DNA of 21,468 nucleotides, taken from assembly GCA_045642545.1 (NCBI GenBank), contig JAZUJB010000062.1:1-21468 (forward strand), in the 5' to 3' direction. This document shows positions 6,972 to 13,233 of the stretch, in pieces. The position numbers and the translations under genes were made by a program. The stretch comes from F23-B02 sp045642545. GTDB taxonomy: Bacteria; Bacillota; Clostridia; Oscillospirales; Oscillospiraceae. How positions within the stretch are numbered: position 1 is the stretch's first letter; each line of letters opens with the position of its first letter. Under the pieces are notes generated by a model that was not told where the DNA came from, searched no databases, and saw only the letters and a list, made by a program, of their open reading frames with translations.

Positions 6972-7694
6972 ATGATAGAGTTTAAGAATGTGTCATTCTC
7001 ATACGAGCGCAGCTGCCCTGTGCTCAGCGATATATGCCTGACGGTTGCCGACGGTGAGTCTGTGGGCATTATCGGCGCAAACGGTGCGGGAAAATCGACG
7101 CTTATGAAAATACTGCTCGGACTTCTGCCCTATGAGGGTGAGGTCGCGGTTGACGGTGTGCGCGTTGAAAAGAAAAATCTCGCCCAGCTTCGCAGAAAGA
7201 TGGGCTATGTTCTGCAGGATTCTGACAATCAGATGTTCATGCCTACAGTTTACGAGGATATGATTTTTGCGCCGCGCAACTACGGAATGTCCGGCGAGGA
7301 CGCCGATGCGCGTGTTGACGAGGTGCTTGAGCAGTTAAACCTTGCCGAGCTGAAGCACCGCTACAACCACAAAATTTCGGGCGGCGAGAAGCGTATGGCG
7401 GCAATTGCCACCATCCTCACTATGCAGCCTGAAATAATCATTATGGACGAGCCGTCAATCGCGCTCGACCCCGTCAATCGCAGAACGGTGATAAACACCA
7501 TAAATAAGCTCAGCATGACAAAGCTCATTGTTTCGCACGACCTCGATATGATACTCGATACCTGCGGGCGTGTGCTTTTGCTCGATGGCGGCAGCATTGT
7601 TGCCGACGGTAAAGCGGATGAAATTCTGTGTGATAAGCAGCTGCTTGAAATGCACCGCATGGAGCTACCCTTCTGTCTGCAGGGCCGCAAGTGA
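6972..7694 (+). CDS. cbiO: ECF transporter ATP-binding subunit CbiO
   Basis: 240-residue ABC ATPase that powers Co/Ni uptake. It has Walker A GANGAGKST (35-43), Q-loop glutamine at 82 (LQDSDNQMF, the ECF-type Q-loop), signature SGGEKR (136-141), Walker B IIIMDE (155-160) and switch His189 (SHD). A single ATPase gene suggests a CbiO homodimer, the usual arrangement for group I metal ECF systems. The signature has E-K in place of the more common Q-x, as often seen in ECF ATPases. The start at 6972 fits the family N terminus (MIEFKNVSFSY) and has GAGGTG upstream. The gene ends in front of a long bidirectional terminator. Confidence 0.94.
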   Translation: MIEFKNVSFSYERSCPVLSDICLTVADGESVGIIGANGAGKSTLMKILLGLLPYEGEVAVDGVRVEKKNLAQLRRKMGYVLQDSDNQMFMPTVYEDMIFAPRNYGMSGEDADARVDEVLEQLNLAELKHRYNHKISGGEKRMAAIATILTMQPEIIIMDEPSIALDPVNRRTVINTINKLSMTKLIVSHDLDMILDTCGRVLLLDGGSIVADGKADEILCDKQLLEMHRMELPFCLQGRK

Positions 7695-7700
7695 ATAGAA

Positions 7701-7744
7701 ATAACAATACCGCCCCGGACAGTTGTCCGGGGCGGGATTGTTAT
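7701..7744. terminator. Long bidirectional terminator between cbiO and the ABC permease
   Basis: ATAACAAT, one unpaired base, then CCGCCCCGGACA, loop GT, the complementary TGTCCGGGGCGG, one base, and ATTGTTAT: a stem of about 20 base pairs with a single A.G mismatch. It lies between convergent genes and can serve both. Confidence 0.85.
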
Positions 7745-7757
7745 AGAAAGGATTCGG

Positions 7758-9797
7758 TCAGCTTTTGCTGTCGGAACCGCTGACGATGGAGTAATATGCG
7801 CCTGCGGTGAGCTTGTAAACAATGGCGTAGAAGATGCCGAAGACAACGAATGCGCCGATGTTGACCCAGATTACGAGGCTGAGGTTACGCAGGTTGAACA
7901 GCTGCAGAAGCTTCCACACGAGCGGGAAGGCGAAGGCAAGGTGCATACCTGCGAAAACTAAAGGTGCGAAGAATACGGTGAGAACCTGAGAGTTGATGCT
8001 CTTTTTGATGTCTGCCTTGGTCATACCGACCTTCTGCATAATCTCGAAGCGGGACTGGTCCTCGTAGCCCTCGGAAACCTGCTTGTAGTAGATAATCATA
8101 ACCGCAGCGAAGATGAAAACGATGCTGAGTATGATGCCGATAAAGAACAGACCGCCGTAGGTGGTGAAGAAGTCTGCTATCTCGTCTGCCTTGCAGCCGC
8201 CCGAGAAGCCGTAGCCGTTGTTGTCAGCCATAAGAAATTCAATATCGCTCAGGCAGTCCGTCTGCTCGCGGTAGATTGCGATTGCCTCCTCGTCGGAGGT
8301 GCTGAGGTCGTAGCCGTAGTTCCAGTATGTTGAAAGCATGGAATCGCCCGTGTTGTCAATCATACTCTCAAGCGGACGCAGGACTTCGTAATCGTGAACG
8401 ACGAACAGAAGCGAGGGCATAATGATGGTGTTTGCATCGCTGATGCTTATAAAATCGTCGAGAGTGCCGACAATGTTCAGCTTCATGCCGTTCATTTCAA
8501 GTGTGTCGCGGTCGTAAGTGCCGTGCATGGTGTACAGCATTGCCTCGTTCTCGCCGAGGCTTATGTCGGTGCCCATGGCCTTGTTGTAATCGTCCTGGCT
8601 TACGAAGTAAAGCTGGCGAAAATCCTCATAACCGAGACCGATATCGAGGACATCTGCGGCATCTACACTGTCCGAGGTCATAAGACCGGTGATTGCGCAG
8701 TAGCGGTACTCGCTTACATTTTCGGGTACGGCATTGTGCTCGGCAAAGACCTTTTCATAAGCCTCGCGCACTGTGGAGAGCTTTTCATCGGAGAGATTGT
8801 CCAGACCTTCAACATCGAGAGCAATCTCGTTGTCAGTCGGGAAGCGAGCCTCGATGGAGTCGTTTGCGCCGAAGTACAGGCTGGAGGTTGAGGTCAGCAT
8901 GACAAGCACCATGGTGGAGAGAATGCAGATTGATGCAAGACCCGCGCCGTTGCGCTTCATTCGGTAGACCATTGAGGATACGGAAACGAAGTGGTTCTTC
9001 TTATAATAGTAGCTCTTGTTCTTCTGCAGCAGCTTGCACAGTGCAACGGAGCCGGCCATAAACAGAATGTAGGTTGCGACGATGACCATGATAACCGCAA
9101 CGAAGAACAGAGTGATTGCCGACAGAGGGCTCTTGATGGAAACGGAGATGTAGTAAGCGCCGCCGAGAATGAGCAGGCCGATTACTGCGAAAATCCAGTT
9201 TGCGCGGGGAGGCTTCTCGCCTGCCTTTTCGCTGCTGAGAAGCTCAAGGGGTCTGGAGCGGCGAACCTGGAAGAGTGACTTGACGAGGAGCAGAACGAAG
9301 ATTGCTGCGAACATCTCGGCGGTGTAGGCAAATGCCTTGCCGGAGATGGTGAAGCTGTAATTTATGTCGGCGTGAACAACATTTGCGAGGCCGAGCTCAG
9401 CAAGCTTGGAAAGAGCAAAGCCGAGAACAAGACCTGCAGCAATGCTGATGACTGCGATGATAAGTGACTCCCACACAATGATGCGGCTGATGCTGCGCTT
9501 ATCCATACCGAGGATGTTGTAAAGACCGAACTCGCGGTATCTGCGGCGGATGAGGAAGGAGTTTGTGTAGAAAAGGAAGATGAGCGCGAAGGCAGCAATG
9601 ACGAACTTGCCGAGGCCGAGAATGGTCTCAAGGTTGCCGCCGCCCCTCATCTGAGTGAGAAGGTCGGAGTAGCTGATGCTCTGAATGATGTAGAACATCG
9701 TAATCATGCCGATACAGGAGAGAATGTACGGGACATAGAGCTTGCGGTTTTTCTTGATTCCCGTCCACGCAAGCTTGGGGAAGAAGCCGGTTTTCAT
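7758..9797 (-). CDS. bceB: BceB-like ABC transporter permease (antimicrobial peptide resistance and sensing)
   Basis: 679 residues, the length of BceB/VraG-type permeases. The expected layout is present: TM1 near 20-40 after KKNRKLYVPY, FtsX-type membrane blocks around 60-180 and 200-310, a large extracytoplasmic domain at about 312-547 between TM7 (ASICILSTMVLVMLT) and TM8 (GGLFFIGIILSIVFIFAAVM), then two more helices. The motif RRRYREFGLYNILGMDK (84-100) and its C-terminal counterpart (SRFEIMQKVGMTKADI) are the cytoplasmic coupling helices of this family. Such permeases free the cell-wall target of peptide antibiotics and signal to a partner intramembrane kinase. The start codon overlaps the ATPase stop by 4 bases, so the two are translationally coupled. 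Which peptide is sensed is unknown. Confidence 0.9.
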   Translation of the reverse strand: MKTGFFPKLAWTGIKKNRKLYVPYILSCIGMITMFYIIQSISYSDLLTQMRGGGNLETILGLGKFVIAAFALIFLFYTNSFLIRRRYREFGLYNILGMDKRSISRIIVWESLIIAVISIAAGLVLGFALSKLAELGLANVVHADINYSFTISGKAFAYTAEMFAAIFVLLLVKSLFQVRRSRPLELLSSEKAGEKPPRANWIFAVIGLLILGGAYYISVSIKSPLSAITLFFVAVIMVIVATYILFMAGSVALCKLLQKNKSYYYKKNHFVSVSSMVYRMKRNGAGLASICILSTMVLVMLTSTSSLYFGANDSIEARFPTDNEIALDVEGLDNLSDEKLSTVREAYEKVFAEHNAVPENVSEYRYCAITGLMTSDSVDAADVLDIGLGYEDFRQLYFVSQDDYNKAMGTDISLGENEAMLYTMHGTYDRDTLEMNGMKLNIVGTLDDFISISDANTIIMPSLLFVVHDYEVLRPLESMIDNTGDSMLSTYWNYGYDLSTSDEEAIAIYREQTDCLSDIEFLMADNNGYGFSGGCKADEIADFFTTYGGLFFIGIILSIVFIFAAVMIIYYKQVSEGYEDQSRFEIMQKVGMTKADIKKSINSQVLTVFFAPLVFAGMHLAFAFPLVWKLLQLFNLRNLSLVIWVNIGAFVVFGIFYAIVYKLTAGAYYSIVSGSDSKS

Positions 9798-10558
9798 TTT
9801 CTGTCACCGCCTGTCGCAAGCATAGTGAGTGTGTCGGAAATCTTCTGATAAAGCTGCTCGTTGGTGTCGTTGCCGCGGTAAATCTGGTGGTAAACCTCGC
9901 CGTCCTTGATGAACAGAACGCGGTTTGCAACGCTTGCTGCCTTGACCGAGTGGGTGACCATCAGAATGGTCTGACCCTGCTCGTTAACCTCGGCGAAGAG
10001 GCGGAGCAGCTCATCGGTTGCCTTGGAGTCGAGTGCGCCGGTGGGCTCGTCGGCGAGAATGATGCGGGGGTTTGTAATCATTGCGCGTGCAACTGCTGCG
10101 CGCTGCTTCTGACCGCCGGATACCTCGTAGGGGAACTTCTTGAGCAGAGAGCTGATGCCGAGGCGCTCTGCGATGGGAGCAAGGCGCTCTGACATTTCCT
10201 TGTGGGACTTGCCTGCAAGCACGAGCGGCAGATAGATGTTGTCCTCAAGGGAGAAGGTGTCGAGAAGATTAAACTCCTGGAAAACAAAGCCGAGGTTGTC
10301 GCGGCGAAATTCCGCAATTGCGGATTCCTTGATGGAGCTGAGCTCCTTGCCGTCGAGCTTAACGCTGCCTGCGGTGGCCTTGTCGAGTGCTGCGAGAATG
10401 TTCAGCAGGGTGGTCTTTCCGGAGCCGGATTCACCCATGATGGCGACATATTCGCCCTCTTCTACGGTGAAGTTCACATTTTTCAGAGCTTCAACCTTGT
10501 TGCCGCCGAAGCGGGTGGAATAGACTTTCTTAAGTCCGTTAACTTCAAGAATGTTCAT
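9794..10558 (-). CDS. bceA: BceA-like ABC transporter ATP-binding protein
   Basis: 254 residues with all ABC motifs: Walker A GESGSGKTT (42-50), Q94, signature VSGGQKQR (146-153), Walker B ILADEPTGALD (167-177) and switch His203. The 'LADEPTGALDSK' wording is typical of MacB/LolD/BceA ATPases. The start is placed at the ATG at 10556-10558 because GGAGGT lies 8 bases before it. An in-frame ATG at 10571-10573 would put the Shine-Dalgarno inside the gene. It pairs with the permease gene by a 4-base overlap. A promoter region with a perfect inverted repeat (10649-10664) separates it from the kinase gene, which suggests induction by the adjacent two-component system. Confidence 0.93.
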   Translation of the reverse strand: MNILEVNGLKKVYSTRFGGNKVEALKNVNFTVEEGEYVAIMGESGSGKTTLLNILAALDKATAGSVKLDGKELSSIKESAIAEFRRDNLGFVFQEFNLLDTFSLEDNIYLPLVLAGKSHKEMSERLAPIAERLGISSLLKKFPYEVSGGQKQRAAVARAMITNPRIILADEPTGALDSKATDELLRLFAEVNEQGQTILMVTHSVKAASVANRVLFIKDGEVYHQIYRGNDTNEQLYQKISDTLTMLATGGDRK

Positions 10559-10648
10559 ATTGATGACCTCCAAGTGATTTCATGGTCATATCTTAACAAA
10601 ACGGGAAACGCATCACCATAGAATCGGCTTACATTTCCCGCTTCAAAA

Positions 10649-10664
10649 CTTACGAAACCGTAAG
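10649..10664 (-). promoter_or_regulatory. Candidate response-regulator binding site in front of bceAB
   Basis: CTTACG-GTTT-CGTAAG (minus strand) is a perfect 6-bp inverted repeat. On the minus strand it is followed after 2 bases by TTGAAG (possible -35), then by a poor -10 (TTCTAT) about 17 bases on. An operator immediately upstream of a weak promoter is the expected layout for a BceR/OmpR-type activated promoter. It cannot be a good terminator, because the stem is short and the T run weak. The last bases of the kinase gene lie 3 bases away. Confidence 0.55.
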
Positions 10665-10666
10665 AT

Positions 10667-11656
10667 TTAGATGTTTTTCAGTTCATACTGCTCAAGATTG
10701 AGCGAAATTTCGGTGCCGCGGCCCAATTCGGAGCTTGCGGCAAGCTTGATTCCGAGTCCGTCGCATATCTGCCTGCACAGGTAAAGGCCGAGTCCGCTTG
10801 CGGACTTGTCCGCCCTGCCGTTGCAGCCCGTGTAGCCCTTCTGGAATATGCGCGGCAGGTCCTCGGGCGCGATGCCTATGCCGCTGTCGGCAATGCAGAG
10901 AGTCTTAGGCTCGCGCAGATAAATTCTGATGCTGCCCTCCTTTGTGTACTTGAGCGCGTTTGAAAGCACCTGCTCAACAACAAAGGCAAACCACTTTTCG
11001 TCGGTTACAAACGAGGTGTTCACCGCCTCGTACTCAAGGCCGATTTTTCTGCCTATAAACTCCGAGCGGAATTTTCTGACCGACTGCCTCAGCACGGAGT
11101 CGACATCGGTCTGCTTAAACACATAGTCGGTGTAGTCCGAGCCGAGTCGGAGGTATGCAAGCACCATCTCGACATACTGCTCAATGCGGAAAAGGTCGGA
11201 GCTGAGCTTTCGCGCAAGCGGAGTGTCCTCATTCTGCAGGCTCAGCTTCATCGAGGCTATGGGAGTCTTGATCTGATGCACCCACACGGTGTAATAATCC
11301 AGAAGCTCGTGATAGCGCGCATCGGCTGCGGTCTCCTGCGCGGCAAACTCGGCCTTGAGCATCGTGATGATTTCCTGATAATCTGCATCGGCAATGCTCT
11401 CGGCTGCGGGCAGAGTTTCCACGAGTGCGCCCGTGAGGTCGCGAATGCCCGAAAGCTGACGGTGAATGCTCTTTGTGCGCGAGTAGTCGGTGATAAGATA
11501 CACGATACCGAGCAGCAGGCACAGCGCAAGCGGATAAAGCACCGCGTACATCGGCAGGCGGTACAGCGCAAACGAGGCGCAGAGAATAGCCGCAAACAGA
11601 CAAAACAGCGCGAGTGCGCGCCGCTTTGCTTTAATGTAGGCTGAAAACTTCATCAT
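10667..11656 (-). CDS. bceS: BceS-like intramembrane-sensing histidine kinase
   Basis: 329 residues. Two closely spaced membrane helices (about 14-31 and 37-56) are separated by only a few residues, so there is no extracellular sensor domain, the hallmark of kinases that read flux through a partner Bce transporter. The H-box is VWVHQIKTPIASM with phospho-acceptor H127. The ATPase domain follows: N-box with N233 (VEQVLSNALKYT), G1 box ADSGIGI (D257) and G2 box SGLGLYL (287-293). The start is placed at ATG 11654-11656, with GGAG 8 bases upstream. A TTG in frame at 11669-11671 is unlikely. It begins 4 bases after the response regulator stop, so the pair is one operon. Confidence 0.92.
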   Translation of the reverse strand: MMKFSAYIKAKRRALALFCLFAAILCASFALYRLPMYAVLYPLALCLLLGIVYLITDYSRTKSIHRQLSGIRDLTGALVETLPAAESIADADYQEIITMLKAEFAAQETAADARYHELLDYYTVWVHQIKTPIASMKLSLQNEDTPLARKLSSDLFRIEQYVEMVLAYLRLGSDYTDYVFKQTDVDSVLRQSVRKFRSEFIGRKIGLEYEAVNTSFVTDEKWFAFVVEQVLSNALKYTKEGSIRIYLREPKTLCIADSGIGIAPEDLPRIFQKGYTGCNGRADKSASGLGLYLCRQICDGLGIKLAASSELGRGTEISLNLEQYELKNI

Positions 11657-11660
11657 AGGC

Positions 11661-12332
11661 TCACTCCACAATGTAGCCTACGCCGAATTTTGTGGCAATG
11701 AAGCCCTGAAGCCCTGCCGAATCGAGCTTCTTGCGCAGACGGTTAACATTGACCGTCAAGGTGTTCTCATCAACAAAGCTGTCGGTCTCCCAAAGACGCT
11801 CCATCAGTTTCTCGCGCGATACAACCTTGCCCTTGTTCTCCATAAGGCAGAGCAGTATGCGGTACTCGTTCTTGCTCAGCTCGATTTTCGCGCCCGCGTA
11901 GGTTAGACTGTTATCGCCCGTGCTTAGCAGCGCGCCGCGGTGCTCAAGCACCGGTGCCGATGCGGCAAAATCGTAGGTGCGGCGCAGAAGTGCCTGCACC
12001 TTTGCCATAAGCACATTGCCGTCAAAGGGCTTTGCTATGAAATCGTCAGCGCCCATATTCATCGCCATAACGATGTTCATATTGTCCGCCGCGGAGGATA
12101 TGAAAATGATGGGCACATTGGATACGCGGCGAATTTCGCTGCACCAGTGGTAGCCGTTGTAAAAGGGAAGATATATATCCATTAAAACGATGTGAGGCTG
12201 AAAGGCGGCAAACTCCGCGGTAACATTGCGCAGGTCCTCAACAACATGAACCTCGAATGCCCAGGCCTCCGCCTGAGTCTTGACCGCGGCGGCGATGCCC
12301 TCATCGTCTTCAACAATCATAAGTCTGTACAC
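11661..12332 (-). CDS. bceR: BceR-like OmpR-family response regulator
   Basis: 223 residues. The receiver domain (about 1-118) shows the acidic pair D9/D10, phospho-acceptor D52 (VLMDIYLP) and K101 (AKPF). The winged-helix domain (about 128-222) contains LSKNEYRILLCLMEN, VVSREKLMERLW and the TVNVNRLRKKLD recognition helix. The 'PFYNGYHWC.EIR' stretch and SSAADNMNIVMAMNMGADDFIAKPF are characteristic of BceR/GraR-type regulators. The start codon is GTG (12330-12332), supported by the perfect AAGGAGGT site 6 bases upstream. It is expressed from a good promoter (12364-12391), so the two-component pair is probably always present while bceAB is induced. Confidence 0.93.
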   Translation of the reverse strand: MYRLMIVEDDEGIAAAVKTQAEAWAFEVHVVEDLRNVTAEFAAFQPHIVLMDIYLPFYNGYHWCSEIRRVSNVPIIFISSAADNMNIVMAMNMGADDFIAKPFDGNVLMAKVQALLRRTYDFAASAPVLEHRGALLSTGDNSLTYAGAKIELSKNEYRILLCLMENKGKVVSREKLMERLWETDSFVDENTLTVNVNRLRKKLDSAGLQGFIATKFGVGYIVE

Positions 12333-12363
12333 AGAATAACCTCCTTAGGTACATCTTACTGCG

Positions 12364-12391
12364 ATTATATCACACAGCGGTGCAAGTGCAA
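12364..12391 (-). promoter_or_regulatory. Promoter of the response regulator/kinase operon
   Basis: Minus strand: -35 TTGCAC (12386-12391), 16-bp spacer, extended -10 TGA-TATAAT (TATAAT at 12364-12369). The TSS would lie about 25 bases before the GTG start. It directly follows the terminator of the small peptide gene. Confidence 0.75.
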
Positions 12392-12392
12392 T

Positions 12393-12425
12393 AAAAAAGT
12401 ATCCCGACCAAGGGTCGGGATACTT
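12393..12425 (-). terminator. Terminator of the 24-codon peptide gene
   Basis: Minus strand: a 13-bp perfect stem AAGTATCCCGACC / GGTCGGGATACTT with a 3-nt loop, followed by TTTTTAT. It starts 25 bases after the small ORF stop and ends just before the -35 of the response-regulator promoter, so the peptide gene is a separate transcription unit. Confidence 0.85.
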
Positions 12426-12449
12426 ATGAAGACAAACCTGATTTCTTGA

Positions 12450-12524
12450 TTAGAAGGGCCAATCGAAAATGGCATTCCAGAAAATCCAGTTAGCAACCTT
12501 GAACTGAAGCTTTGCAAGCAGCAT
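12450..12524 (-). CDS. Small Trp-rich peptide, 24 residues, function unknown
   Basis: The ATG at 12522-12524 (minus strand) has a near-perfect Shine-Dalgarno, CAAGGAGG, 8 bases upstream. The 24 codons end with TAA at 12450-12452. The peptide starts MLLAKLQFKVANW and ends AIFDWPF. It has three Trp (13, 16, 22), four Phe (8, 15, 20, 24), two Lys, one Asp and no Cys, so it is hydrophobic, weakly cationic and probably membrane-active or membrane-bound. It has its own promoter (12661-12689) and a strong terminator (12393-12425), making a transcript of about 250 nt. It is not a recognised family. Possible roles are a leaderless antimicrobial or signalling peptide, a toxin-like peptide, or a translated part of a regulatory RNA. 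Position next to the Bce peptide-sensing module is suggestive only. Confidence 0.6.
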   Translation of the reverse strand: MLLAKLQFKVANWIFWNAIFDWPF

Positions 12525-12660
12525 TATGTTTTCCTCCTTGTAGTATTTTGTGTTTATCTCGCTCTACACATAAAGACGGAATGTCCCCTGCCGATATTGC
12601 AGAAAATGGGAAAGTAATCGAAAAAATCTTAATTAAATATGTAAGGCGGACAAACACGCC
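12525..12660 (-). other. 5' leader of the small peptide transcript
   Basis: About 130 bases between the predicted start near 12654 and the peptide ATG. The stretch is AT-rich with no strong stem that I can see. Its length is generous for a 24-codon gene, so part of it may have an RNA function. Confidence 0.3.
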
Positions 12661-12689
12661 TATATAATTATATGTTTGCCGACACTCAA
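12661..12689 (-). promoter_or_regulatory. Predicted promoter of the small peptide gene
   Basis: Minus strand: -35 TTGAGT (12684-12689), 17-bp spacer, -10 TATATA (12661-12666). It is back to back with the marR promoter, whose -35 begins 27 bases to the right. Confidence 0.55.
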
Positions 12690-12714
12690 ATATGCCTTTG
12701 TTGAAAAATCAATA

Positions 12715-12744
12715 GTTGACAAGTCAACAAAAGCGTGCTATATT
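12715..12744 (+). promoter_or_regulatory. marR-MFS promoter with an overlapping palindromic operator
   Basis: -35 TTGACA (12716-12721), 17-bp spacer, -10 TATATT (12739-12744). GTTGAC-AA-GTCAAC (12715-12728) is a perfect inverted repeat covering the -35 box. It has the size and form of MarR-family operators, so autorepression by the encoded regulator is likely. Confidence 0.78.
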
Positions 12745-12807
12745 CTCTTATTGTCCGACCCTTGCTCTGCGGTAAGAGCATAAATTTTACAGATACGGAG
12801 AACGGAT

Positions 12808-13233
12808 ATGAATTCTGCGGAACGGTATGAGCGGCTGGCTGTGCGTCTGGGCGAGCTTCACAAGCGCGTCAGGCGTATGCAGGAGCAGTGGCTCAAGGAA
12901 TATGACATCTCGCTTCTTGAATACCATATAATTGTTGCCATTATGAGGTCTGACGATGTAAGTCAGAGCGACATTGCATCGGCGCTTGATGTTGACAAGG
13001 CGCTTGTTTCAAGGCAGATAAACGCTATGGTCAAGAAGGGTCTTATTTACCGCGACGATGACCCGAGCTGCCGCAGAAAGAATAAGCTCTCGCTCAGCGA
13101 AAGCACGAAGAGTCTTATCCCCAAGCTGATGGAGGCACACCACATCGGTCTGGAAAAGGCGTTCTCTGATGTGGACGAAAGCAAGCTGATTGAATTAGAA
13201 GCAGTATTAGAAGGATTGGTAAACAGACTATGA
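12808..13233 (+). CDS. MarR-family transcriptional regulator
   Basis: 141 residues, a normal MarR length. Dimerisation helices flank a winged helix: VSQSDIASALDVDKALVSRQINAMVKKG (about 51-78) is the helix-turn-helix, and DDDPSCRRKNKLSLS (83-97) is the wing. It likely represses its own promoter through the GTTGAC/GTCAAC palindrome and is released by a small toxic ligand that the exporter removes. A CGGAGAAC site precedes the ATG. The stop codon overlaps the exporter start by 4 bases (ATGA), so the two are translationally coupled. Confidence 0.93.
   Translation: MNSAERYERLAVRLGELHKRVRRMQEQWLKEYDISLLEYHIIVAIMRSDDVSQSDIASALDVDKALVSRQINAMVKKGLIYRDDDPSCRRKNKLSLSESTKSLIPKLMEAHHIGLEKAFSDVDESKLIELEAVLEGLVNRL

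Noticed and set aside
10559..10573. Earlier ATG for bceA at 10571-10573
   Set aside because: It would place the Shine-Dalgarno GGAGGT inside the coding region. The ATG at 10556-10558 has correct spacing.
11657..11671. TTG start for the histidine kinase
   Set aside because: It overlaps the response-regulator gene and has no ribosome site. The ATG at 11654-11656 is preceded by GGAG.
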